A stretch of DNA of 64,000 nucleotides from Acetivibrio sp964564015. GTDB lineage: Bacteria; Bacillota; Clostridia; Acetivibrionales; Acetivibrionaceae. Below the pieces are notes generated by a model, which had not been told where the DNA came from, did not search any database, and saw only the letters and a list, made by a program, of their open reading frames with translations. The position numbers and the translations under genes were made by a program. Positions 54,172-61,278 of the stretch are shown here, piece after piece. Position 1 is the stretch's first letter; every line of letters begins with the position of its first letter. Where the stretch lies: positions 88,882-152,881 of the forward strand of contig CAZLZR010000003.1 in the NCBI GenBank assembly GCA_964564015.1, read 5' to 3'.

Positions 54172-55632
54172 ATGGGTAGAATTAAGAAAATAACCGCTGC
54201 ATTGACATCGGCAATAATGTTGTTCACTCTTCAAATGGCTGTATTTGCGGAAGAACAAGTTCTTTCTGCTGTTGATCAACCAAGTGAGTGGGCGGCAGAT
54301 AGTGTGGAATGGTCCGAAATATATGGGCTTGTTTCGGGAGAAATGCTTGGTGACTATACTAAAGAAGTAACTCGTGAAGAATTATATAGTGTTTGTGTTA
54401 GTGTTTATGAAAGAATTACAGACCAAATAGTAATACCTGTTGAAAAAAATCCATATAGTGATACGGATAGTGTTGCAGTTCTGAAGGCATGTACCCTTGG
54501 TATTCTTGATGGTACCGGCAAATTTGAACCGGAGGAAGATGCAACAAGGTTGGATATGGTCAGGAGTACATATGAAGTAATTAAAGCGGCTCAACCGGAC
54601 TTTGATTTTAAGACCTCTATGGAGCTTACTTTTAAAGATGCAGGAACAATACCTGAGGAATCGGTTGATATAGTGAAATATGCAGTTTCAAAAGGAATAT
54701 TAAATGGAAGAAGCAGCACCATTTTAGATCTTGGTAGTACTTGCAACAGACAGGAACTCATGGTATTTGCAAGAAGAGCCTATGAGTTTGTGATATATGA
54801 AGCGGGAAAGGATTCTAAAGGTGCCTTCTGGAAGGTTAGTGATGAGGACAGCAGCGTTTATTTATTAGGTTCTATACATTTGGCAGACCGGTCAATGTAC
54901 CCGCTTTCCAAAGATATTTTGAAGGCTTATGATGAGTCCGATTATCTGGCTGTTGAAGTCGATATATCAAAGCAGCAGGAAGTAGCAGCTTATATGCTTC
55001 AAAAAGCCTTTTATACAGACGATAATACACTTTACAAAAACGTACCTAAGGAAGTATATGACCGATTTGTAGAGGTTATTGAACCTATGGGAATTAGACC
55101 GGAATTTTATAATAAGTTTAAACCATGGTATGCAGCATTGATTGCGCAAAGTTTAATGTATACGGAAAATTCACTTTCAGCAGAGATAGGAATAGATATG
55201 TTTTTCGTAAACAAGGCTTCCGGGAAGAAAGAGATACTGGAAATAGAGGGTACCAAGTTTCAGGTTGACATGTTTGATTCCTTTTCAACTGAACTTCAGG
55301 TAGAGTTTCTGGCGTCATCACTGGGTGACGATGAAACTAATGAGGCATCAATGGATGAACTCAATGGTCTGATTAAATTATGGAAAATGGGCAATGTTGA
55401 GGAGTTAGGAAAGATGGTGAAGTCAGAAGAGGCTGAAACCGAAGCAATGAGAGAATTCAATGAAAAGCTTTGGTATTCAAGGGATACAAACATGGCAGAA
55501 AAAGTTCGTACATATCTTGCTGATCCTGAGGGAAAGACATACTTTGTAGTGGTTGGAGCAGGACACATGGTTGGTGAAAACGGAATTGTTGACCAACTGG
55601 ATGATGAGTATGAAATAAAGCATATTAACTAA
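54172..55632 (+). CDS. Exported SLH-TraB/GumN family protein
   Basis: A 486-aa protein. Signal peptide about 1-26; weak SLH-type repeats about 35-200 (WAADSVEWSEIYGLVSGEM; AVSKGILNGRSS). Residues about 215-480 are a TraB/GumN (Tiki-like) domain with VYLLGSIHLADRSMYP near the start, AVEVDIS, and VVVGAGHMVGENG at the end, the two conserved His motifs. Tiki-like members are putative metal-dependent proteases. The SLH part would hold it on the cell wall. ATG 54172 is chosen, although TTG 54169 is also served by AGGAG at 54157. It may be regulated by the neighbouring two-component system. Confidence 0.88.
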   Translation: MGRIKKITAALTSAIMLFTLQMAVFAEEQVLSAVDQPSEWAADSVEWSEIYGLVSGEMLGDYTKEVTREELYSVCVSVYERITDQIVIPVEKNPYSDTDSVAVLKACTLGILDGTGKFEPEEDATRLDMVRSTYEVIKAAQPDFDFKTSMELTFKDAGTIPEESVDIVKYAVSKGILNGRSSTILDLGSTCNRQELMVFARRAYEFVIYEAGKDSKGAFWKVSDEDSSVYLLGSIHLADRSMYPLSKDILKAYDESDYLAVEVDISKQQEVAAYMLQKAFYTDDNTLYKNVPKEVYDRFVEVIEPMGIRPEFYNKFKPWYAALIAQSLMYTENSLSAEIGIDMFFVNKASGKKEILEIEGTKFQVDMFDSFSTELQVEFLASSLGDDETNEASMDELNGLIKLWKMGNVEELGKMVKSEEAETEAMREFNEKLWYSRDTNMAEKVRTYLADPEGKTYFVVVGAGHMVGENGIVDQLDDEYEIKHIN

Positions 55633-55712
55633 GGGATAACGAAAAAACAACTTTTCAATATATAGTCATTTTCGTGATTTATATAGAGTAGGAATTATAT
55701 TTAAGTTGTACC
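55632..55712 (-). repeat. Dispersed repeat 1, copy D (diverged)
   Basis: An 81-bp shortened copy in the same orientation as copy B: AGGGATAACGAAAAAACAAC at the left and AGAGTAGGAATTATATT and GTACC at the right. The inner arm is worn (TTTTCGTGATTTA). Confidence 0.65.
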
Positions 55713-55727
55713 TAATACTTTAATAGT

Positions 55728-55805
55728 AAGTTATCTGGTTTATATACTAAAATTAATATAGTATTTACATTACCAGTAGATTAGGTATATAAACCAGCAT
55801 AACTT
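55728..55805. repeat. Long imperfect inverted repeat
   Basis: AAGTTATCTGGTTTATATA and TATATAAACCAGCATAACTT, identical in reverse complement except for one inserted base, with a 39-base loop. It abuts copy D of repeat 1 and may be another small mobile element or a hairpin. Confidence 0.6.
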
Positions 55806-55817
55806 AATATATACATC

Positions 55818-55895
55818 GGGGCAGTTGCACAAGCTACATCTAAATTCGCAGTACAGTTTAAAGCACCGGAAACCAAGACAGTATTCAGCAATTAA
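55818..55895 (+). pseudogene. Short coding remnant
   Basis: A frame without start encodes GAVAQATSKFAVQFKAPETK, then TVFSN and a stop. It reads like a protein C-terminus but is too short to assign. Confidence 0.2.
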
Positions 55896-55927
55896 AATTA
55901 ATAGTGCAACAGTTCCGCCTCCTTCCA

Positions 55928-55967
55928 AACTTCAGGTGGAATAATAATCCCACCTGGAGTTGAAATT
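55928..55967 (+). terminator. Terminator-like hairpin
   Basis: AACTTCAGGTGG pairs with CCACCTGGAGTT around an AT loop, followed by GAAATTTTT. It would end transcription from the SLH-TraB side. Confidence 0.65.
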
Positions 55968-56044
55968 TTTAAGTTTTCTTGAGTAAAAGAGTTCGCACTT
56001 TCGTAAAGAAATTATTGCTGCCCTTGATACATGCAGAAGGAAAG

Positions 56045-57226
56045 TTAGAGCGGCGGCCTTACACTATCAATCACTTCATTAACGTCAAACAGATCCTCAA
56101 GTTTTTCAGCATGATGCTTGAATGAAAATCCATCTATATTTCTTCTGTCAATTAATGCGCAGGTTTCATATTTCTCGAAATATCCTCCGGCACCAACTCC
56201 GCATAGTATATTAAAACCTTGTTCAAGCAGATATTTTAACCCCGGATCCTTATAGGCAAAAGCGCTGCCATAGGGATATATATATATTTGGGTTGGTCCG
56301 ACCAGCGTTTCAACTTCCTTTTTCCATCGCTCGGTATCCCTTACAAATCTATCATGGCTTACTTTTACAGCATCGAGATGTCCATAGCCGTGGCAGGCAA
56401 AGGTCCAGCCTGTTTCTTTCAGACGTTTGACTACCTTTAAGGCTTCAGTTTTTTCTTTTTCATAATCCGGTGAATCCAATTTGTGGGTTCTGTATCCCAG
56501 AATTCCCTCATAGCCTGTCGAGGCAATAATTCCTTTAGCACCGTTAAAAGAAAAATCACTATGTTCTTCTACAAATTTGTCCAGAATAGGTACAATCTCA
56601 TTATCATAGGATATGACTTCCTTACCGTCCGGTGCCACAGAATAGGTGGCAACATTACCGTCTGCATCCAATATTAATTTATAAACATTTCCGTTTGCTA
56701 GCATATACTCATAGTAGTTCAGGTCATCAATAGACAGTATAAGGGGTTTCTTTCCGGGTGGAAGCTTTAGCTCCCTTTTTACGAGTAAAACTTTTCCGTC
56801 TTCATTTTTGTTCTCATAGATATCGTCATAATCTACTAGAATGAAGTTTTTCTCGTATAGTGAGTTAAGGATTTTTTTAAACTCTTCTACGGTTATCATC
56901 CAGTTATTATAACCCTCGCTCATGGAGTCATTGTCAAAAGCCCTCTCTGTGTAGGCAATCAGGGGATGAAAAAATATGTGCTGTACAGTTCCTTTATATG
57001 TAACAGGTTCAATAGTTGGTGTGGGCGACGGAACAGGCGAAGTAGCTGTTGGGGTAGATAAATTGACTGATGGGCTTGCAATATTCTCATTACTATCAAG
57101 TTCATAACTCGCAGCTTCTGTGCTCTTGTCCTTTAAGTTGCGGTCACTGCAACCGTAACAACAGGAAAGTGAAACTAAAAGAAAAGATAGTATTATTTTC
57201 TTTTTCCACGTACTTTTTTTTATCAT
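56045..57226 (-). CDS. Polysaccharide deacetylase-family lipoprotein
   Basis: A 393-aa exported protein; ATG 57226 follows GGGAGGG, while the upstream in-frame TTG lies before that site. The signal peptide ends in a Cys-rich lipobox region (LSCCYGCSDR), so it is probably lipid-anchored. A Ser/Thr/Pro linker (about 40-70) precedes the catalytic part. NodB-type features: LILSIDDLNYYEYM for the metal-binding Asp region, FACHGYGHLDA for the His pair, and YIYPYGSAF. It likely removes acetyl groups from peptidoglycan or another wall glycan. It is monocistronic. Confidence 0.85.
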   Translation of the reverse strand: MIKKSTWKKKIILSFLLVSLSCCYGCSDRNLKDKSTEAASYELDSNENIASPSVNLSTPTATSPVPSPTPTIEPVTYKGTVQHIFFHPLIAYTERAFDNDSMSEGYNNWMITVEEFKKILNSLYEKNFILVDYDDIYENKNEDGKVLLVKRELKLPPGKKPLILSIDDLNYYEYMLANGNVYKLILDADGNVATYSVAPDGKEVISYDNEIVPILDKFVEEHSDFSFNGAKGIIASTGYEGILGYRTHKLDSPDYEKEKTEALKVVKRLKETGWTFACHGYGHLDAVKVSHDRFVRDTERWKKEVETLVGPTQIYIYPYGSAFAYKDPGLKYLLEQGFNILCGVGAGGYFEKYETCALIDRRNIDGFSFKHHAEKLEDLFDVNEVIDSVRPPL

Positions 57227-57304
57227 TTGTATAATCCCTCCCAAGAAAAAACAACATTTTCATATATTCTTCTACCTAATTATACAACTTTTTTTGAAAA
57301 TAGT

Positions 57305-57339
57305 GCTGATTAATAAATAGAATTTTTTTATTAATCAGC
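57305..57339. repeat. 13-bp perfect inverted repeat
   Basis: GCTGATTAATAAA and TTTATTAATCAGC with a 9-base loop TAGAATTTT. It lies upstream of the deacetylase gene and 22 bp from the 38-bp palindrome. Confidence 0.65.
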
Positions 57340-57360
57340 AAAAATCATAGGATGTGCATT

Positions 57361-57398
57361 TTGAATATAACTCTCTTCTAGAAGAGAGTTATATTCAA
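57361..57398. repeat. Perfect 38-bp palindrome
   Basis: TTGAATATAACTCTCTTCT is followed directly by its exact reverse complement AGAAGAGAGTTATATTCAA, centre TCTAGA, no loop. It lies between the 5' end of the deacetylase gene and the 3' end of fabF. Long perfect palindromes are unstable in bacteria, so its retention suggests a function or recent origin. Confidence 0.85.
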
Positions 57399-57437
57399 GA
57401 GCACTGGTATAACAAAAATAAAAAGAATGTAAATTAA

Positions 57438-57475
57438 GAAAGGACAGTTCGGGGTTTCTCCGATCTGTCCTTTTT
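57438..57475 (-). terminator. Terminator of fabF
   Basis: AAAGGACAG and CTGTCCTTT form the stem, extended inward by TCGG/CCGA past one mismatched pair, with T-rich sequence on both sides (TTTTTAT on plus, TTTCTTAAT on minus). It sits 25 bp past the fabF stop and may act in both directions. Confidence 0.75.
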
Positions 57476-57499
57476 ATGAATTTATAGTAAAATTGTTTT

Positions 57500-58738
57500 T
57501 TACTCGCTAAAAACTTTTAAGGCGAGTGTTGCATTGTGGCCACCAAACCCAAAGGAGTTCGACAGTGCATAGGTTATTGCTGATTTTCTGCCGATATTCG
57601 GTACATAGTCCAGATCACATTCAGGATCAGGTGTCTTATAGTTTATAGTAGGAGGCAAAAAGCCTTCTTTAAGTGCCAATGCAGTGATGATGGCCTCTAT
57701 TGCACCGGCACCACCTAAAAGATGGCCTGTCATTGACTTTGTAGAACTTACGGCGAGTTTATATGCATGTTCTCCAAATACTGTTTTTATAGCTGTGGTT
57801 TCGTTCTTGTCATTTAACTCTGTTGAAGTACCGTGAGCGTTTATGTATCCAATATCGGAGGGCTTTATACCTGCATCATTGAGTGCAAGCCTCATACACC
57901 TTGCGCCGCCATCTCCATCTTCAGCCGGTGCTGTAATATGATAAGCATCATTTGTACAGCCATATCCCACTATTTCAGCAATTATATCAGCACCTCTGTT
58001 AACAGCATGGTGATATTCTTCAAGTATTAAAATACCGGATCCTTCTCCCATAATAAAGCCATTTCTATCTAGATCGAAAGGCCTACAGCAAGTTAGGGGA
58101 TCTTCGTTTGTTGACATTGCTTTGCTTGCGCAAAAACCTGCATAAGTCAATCGCGTAATCGGAGCTTCAGTACCTCCGGATATCATTACATCGGCATCGC
58201 CGCGCTGTATTACCTTAAAAGCATCTCCAACAGAATTGGTTGATGAAGCACATGCAGTAACGACACATTCAGTAAAACCCTTGGCACCAAATTTAATACT
58301 TATATTTCCTGAAGCCATATTAGGTATCATCATTGGAACAAAAAATGCACTTACTCTTCCGGGACCTTTTTCAAGCAATACATTATACTGGTTTTCCAGG
58401 GTCTCAATACCTCCTATTCCGGTACCTATTATTACACCCATACGTTCGTTATTTATTTTATTAAGATCAAGTTTTGCATTCTCCACTGCCAATTGTGCGG
58501 CTACCATGGCGTACTGAGAGAATTTATCCATACGTTTTGCTTCTTTTTTGTCAATGAAATCACTTGGGTTAAAGTCCTTGATTTCGGCACCGACTTTTGT
58601 GGGTATATCTGATACATCTATCCTTTCAACTTTGCTGATGCCGCATTTGCCGCTTTTTATAGATTGCCAGAATCCGTTTACTCCAATTCCGAGAGATGAA
58701 ACAACTCCCATACCTGTAACAACTACTCGTCTTTGCAT
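57500..58738 (-). CDS. fabF: Beta-ketoacyl-ACP synthase II
   Basis: A 412-aa condensing enzyme of fatty acid synthesis: the first residues RRVVVTGMGVVSSLG are typical, the active Cys is in VVTACASSTNSVGDA (about residue 163), and the two catalytic His are in NAHGTSTELND and KSMTGHLLGG. It extends acyl-ACP with malonyl-ACP in the cytoplasm. It stands alone here, away from a fab cluster, so it may be a second copy. AGGGAGG lies about 11 bases before ATG. Confidence 0.96.
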   Translation of the reverse strand: MQRRVVVTGMGVVSSLGIGVNGFWQSIKSGKCGISKVERIDVSDIPTKVGAEIKDFNPSDFIDKKEAKRMDKFSQYAMVAAQLAVENAKLDLNKINNERMGVIIGTGIGGIETLENQYNVLLEKGPGRVSAFFVPMMIPNMASGNISIKFGAKGFTECVVTACASSTNSVGDAFKVIQRGDADVMISGGTEAPITRLTYAGFCASKAMSTNEDPLTCCRPFDLDRNGFIMGEGSGILILEEYHHAVNRGADIIAEIVGYGCTNDAYHITAPAEDGDGGARCMRLALNDAGIKPSDIGYINAHGTSTELNDKNETTAIKTVFGEHAYKLAVSSTKSMTGHLLGGAGAIEAIITALALKEGFLPPTINYKTPDPECDLDYVPNIGRKSAITYALSNSFGFGGHNATLALKVFSE

Positions 58739-58919
58739 TTATATATCCTCCCTAAGATTGTATTGCAATAAAGCTGCACGTGTTAAAATGAAATTAAAAA
58801 AGCATGATTTGTATTAGATCTAATGTCTTTTGCAATGTTTACTTGAATAAAAATAACATATATAATAAATTAAAAATGAACAGGAATTGCTTTTTATAAT
58901 GAAAAAAGGTGCTATAAAT

Positions 58920-59822
58920 ATGATGAATGCAAAGGAAATTATATCTCAGTGCGTGGACTATATTGAAAATAATATCTATACCAAGATTACTCTAGATGAC
59001 ATTTCACAGCATACAGGAATCTCAAAATACCATATGCACAGGATATTTAAGTCACTCACGGGCGAGCCGCTGATGGAATATGTTCAGTCACGGAAATTGA
59101 CTTCAAGTATCAGAGAGCTTGTTAACACAAATATGAGGATAATTGATATAGCTTATGATTATGGATTTGAATATGAGCAATCCTATATCAGGGCTTTTCG
59201 GAAGAAATTTGGATATACTCCGCTTAGGGTAAGGTCTGACCAGATTTCTTTGTTTATTAAAGAAAAGATAAATGTAAACGATATTTTAGCATTGGACAGT
59301 TCAGTATCCTACAAGCCTTTCTTTGTATTTAAGAACAAGTTTAACCTGGTAGGAATACAGCATAAGATTTTAAGTAAATCCGGAGATAATATTGCCAACA
59401 AGTATGGACGCGATTTCTTTTATAACCATAGAGGTAAAGTAAAAAATCCGGTAAATCCCAATATATATTTTGGTTATACTGACTGGAGCGGGAATAATGA
59501 AGGGTATATTTACTATATGCCTTCGGTTCAGGTTTCCGATCTGACCTTCATACCTGATGGAATGACAGCAATTTCCATACCTGCCCATAAATATGTTGTA
59601 TTCCGGCTTGCAGGTTTTTTCAGCCCGGAAGAGATAAAGGGAAGGCAAATTGGGCGTTTGCTGGTCAATCTCCATAAAAAGTGGATTTACAATTCCAACT
59701 TCAAATTTGCAGATACCTTCAGGTTTGAGTACATAGATATCGGACAGTCGTCAGATAACTATTGTGAGCTTGACATATATCAACCCATTATCGATTTGGT
59801 GGATGTAATGAATCGGGAGTAG
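58920..59822 (+). CDS. AraC-family regulator with GyrI-like ligand domain
   Basis: A 300-aa protein; ATG 58920 (MMNAKEIISQCVDYI) follows AAAAGGTG, so the longer frame from 58887 is not used. Residues about 5-105 hold the two AraC helix-turn-helices (ITLDDISQHTGISKYHMHRI; MRIIDIAYDYGFEYEQSYIR with FRKKFGYTPLR). Residues about 135-295 are a GyrI-like/effector-binding domain (FNLVGIQHKI; VSDLTFIPDGMTAISIPAHK). Such Rob/BmrR-like proteins sense small molecules and control efflux or stress genes. Divergent from fabF. Confidence 0.9.
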   Translation: MMNAKEIISQCVDYIENNIYTKITLDDISQHTGISKYHMHRIFKSLTGEPLMEYVQSRKLTSSIRELVNTNMRIIDIAYDYGFEYEQSYIRAFRKKFGYTPLRVRSDQISLFIKEKINVNDILALDSSVSYKPFFVFKNKFNLVGIQHKILSKSGDNIANKYGRDFFYNHRGKVKNPVNPNIYFGYTDWSGNNEGYIYYMPSVQVSDLTFIPDGMTAISIPAHKYVVFRLAGFFSPEEIKGRQIGRLLVNLHKKWIYNSNFKFADTFRFEYIDIGQSSDNYCELDIYQPIIDLVDVMNRE

Positions 59823-60183
59823 CATTTGTAAAGGGTGTTTTTTTTAAAAGAATTATTAGCGTGAAATATGAAAAGAATTAGATTGAAAAATCAAGAAAAC
59901 AAAAGAAAGATGGAAGAAAAATTTAAAATTCAATACATACGGAAGAAAGTAGATGAAAGTAATATTTGATAAAAATTTGGAAACGATTTATGATAATATT
60001 ATGGTCAAAGAAGGTCAAAGTCAATTTAAGGTCAGGTAATAAATTTTCAGGGGATAATGGATAGAATGATAATATTTACGAAAGTCTGTCTGCTGACTAT
60101 ATATTATGATGAAGTATAAGATTTGTTAATGGTCAAAAAAATAATAGGAAATGGATTTAAATCATGGAAAGGTGTGATGCGGA
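59823..60183 (+). promoter_or_regulatory. CtsR-controlled promoter region of the dnaJ-like/clpB unit
   Basis: TTGATA (59966-59971), 17 bp, TATGAT (59989-59994) make a sigma-A promoter. Just past the predicted start of transcription lies GGTCAAAGAAGGTCAAA (60003-60019), an exact match to the CtsR heptad repeat GGTCAAA, three bases, GGTCAAA. Another GGTCAAA occurs at 60131-60137. No CIRCE element is seen. The region before 59960 holds nothing recognisable. Confidence 0.85.
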
Positions 60184-61122
60184 ATGCAGTACAGGGATTA
60201 TTACAATATTCTTGGCATAGATAAGAATGCTTCTCAGGATGATATAAAAAAGGCTTACAGGAAGCTTGCAAAGAAGTATCACCCTGATGCCAATCAAAAT
60301 AACAAAACGGCCGAAGAAAAATTTAAGGAAGTCAACGAGGCATATGAGGTATTAGGTGACGCAGAAAAGAGAAAGAAATACGATACTTTTGGAAGCAAAG
60401 TCAATTTCCAGAACGGATATGATTTTGATCCTTCACGCTATGGATTTGGAGATAATGTTCGATATGAGTACCGGGGAAGTTCAGGGGGAGATTATAGTGA
60501 TTTCTTCAATATGTTCTTCGGAGATGGCGGATTCGATTTGGGAAGCATATTTGGAGGCATGGGAAGTAATAGAAGAGGTCAGAACTATTCTGTCAAGGGA
60601 GAGGATATTGAAGCTGTAATCGAGATATTACCTGAAGAAGGGTTTAGTGGTGTTGAGAAAAGTGTGAGTTTAAGAGGACGTACAGGAGATAAAAGTCTCT
60701 CTTTCAAAATACCAAAAGGCGTGAAGGACGGCGAGAAAATCAGACTTAAAGGTCAGGGAGAACCCGGGAGAAACGGTGGAGAAAGCGGTGATCTTTATCT
60801 GACAGTAAAATTCAGAAAGGGAAGCAGGTTTGAGATTGATGGAAAAGATCTGTTTACTACGCTTGATGTTTTGCCGTGGGATGCAGCATTAGGTGCTGAA
60901 AAGTCTGTTGATACATTAGATGGAAGAATATTGATCAAGGTGCCTGCGGGAATTCAAACTGACAGTAAGATTCGTGCGGCCGGCAAAGGATATACGGACA
61001 GAACCGGTATAAGAGGTGATTTGTATATTAAAATCAGGATTGTAAATCCAAAGGTTATGACGCCTGAGATCAGAGAACTCTATAATAAATTGAGGGAAGT
61101 GTCAAAAGCAAGCGCAACTTGA
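60184..61122 (+). CDS. cbpA: DnaJ-like co-chaperone without zinc finger (CbpA type)
   Basis: A 312-aa protein: J-domain at 1-68 (DYYNILGI, the HPD in KKYHPDANQN), a Gly/Phe-rich linker at about 75-140, and two C-terminal beta domains (IPKGVKDGEKIRLKGQGEPG; TLDVLPWDAALGAEKSVDTL; VPAGIQTDSKIRAAGKGY). There is no CxxCxGxG zinc region, which separates it from DnaJ. It stimulates DnaK ATPase and hands over clients. It shares a CtsR-box promoter with clpB, from which it is separated by 156 bp holding a dispersed repeat. Frequent pairing of such genes with clpB fits joint protein disaggregation. Confidence 0.9.
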   Translation: MQYRDYYNILGIDKNASQDDIKKAYRKLAKKYHPDANQNNKTAEEKFKEVNEAYEVLGDAEKRKKYDTFGSKVNFQNGYDFDPSRYGFGDNVRYEYRGSSGGDYSDFFNMFFGDGGFDLGSIFGGMGSNRRGQNYSVKGEDIEAVIEILPEEGFSGVEKSVSLRGRTGDKSLSFKIPKGVKDGEKIRLKGQGEPGRNGGESGDLYLTVKFRKGSRFEIDGKDLFTTLDVLPWDAALGAEKSVDTLDGRILIKVPAGIQTDSKIRAAGKGYTDRTGIRGDLYIKIRIVNPKVMTPEIRELYNKLREVSKASAT

Positions 61123-61152
61123 TTAAGGAATGAGTAAGAAGTTGAGATTATT

Positions 61153-61244
61153 AGGTATGACTAAAATATAAGTTCCTACTCTGGATAACGAAAAAACTTG
61201 ATTTAATAATATTTTCAAGGAAGTTATTTTTTCGTTATCCCTTA
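61153..61244 (+). repeat. Dispersed repeat 1, copy C (between the dnaJ-like gene and clpB)
   Basis: A 92-bp unit from GGTATGACTAAAATATAAGT to CGTTATCCCTTA, with perfect arms GGATAACGAAAAAA (from 61183) and TTTTTTCGTTATCC (to 61240). It is the most regular copy and nearly identical to copy B over most of its length, lacking about 10 central bases. Confidence 0.85.
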
Positions 61245-61278
61245 GTAATAACGATGTAATTGTACAGGAGGGATTAGC

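Noticed and set aside
59823..60183. CIRCE (HrcA) element before the dnaJ-like gene
   Set aside because: No TTAGCACTC/GAGTGCTAA pair is present; the CtsR heptads explain the heat-shock control.
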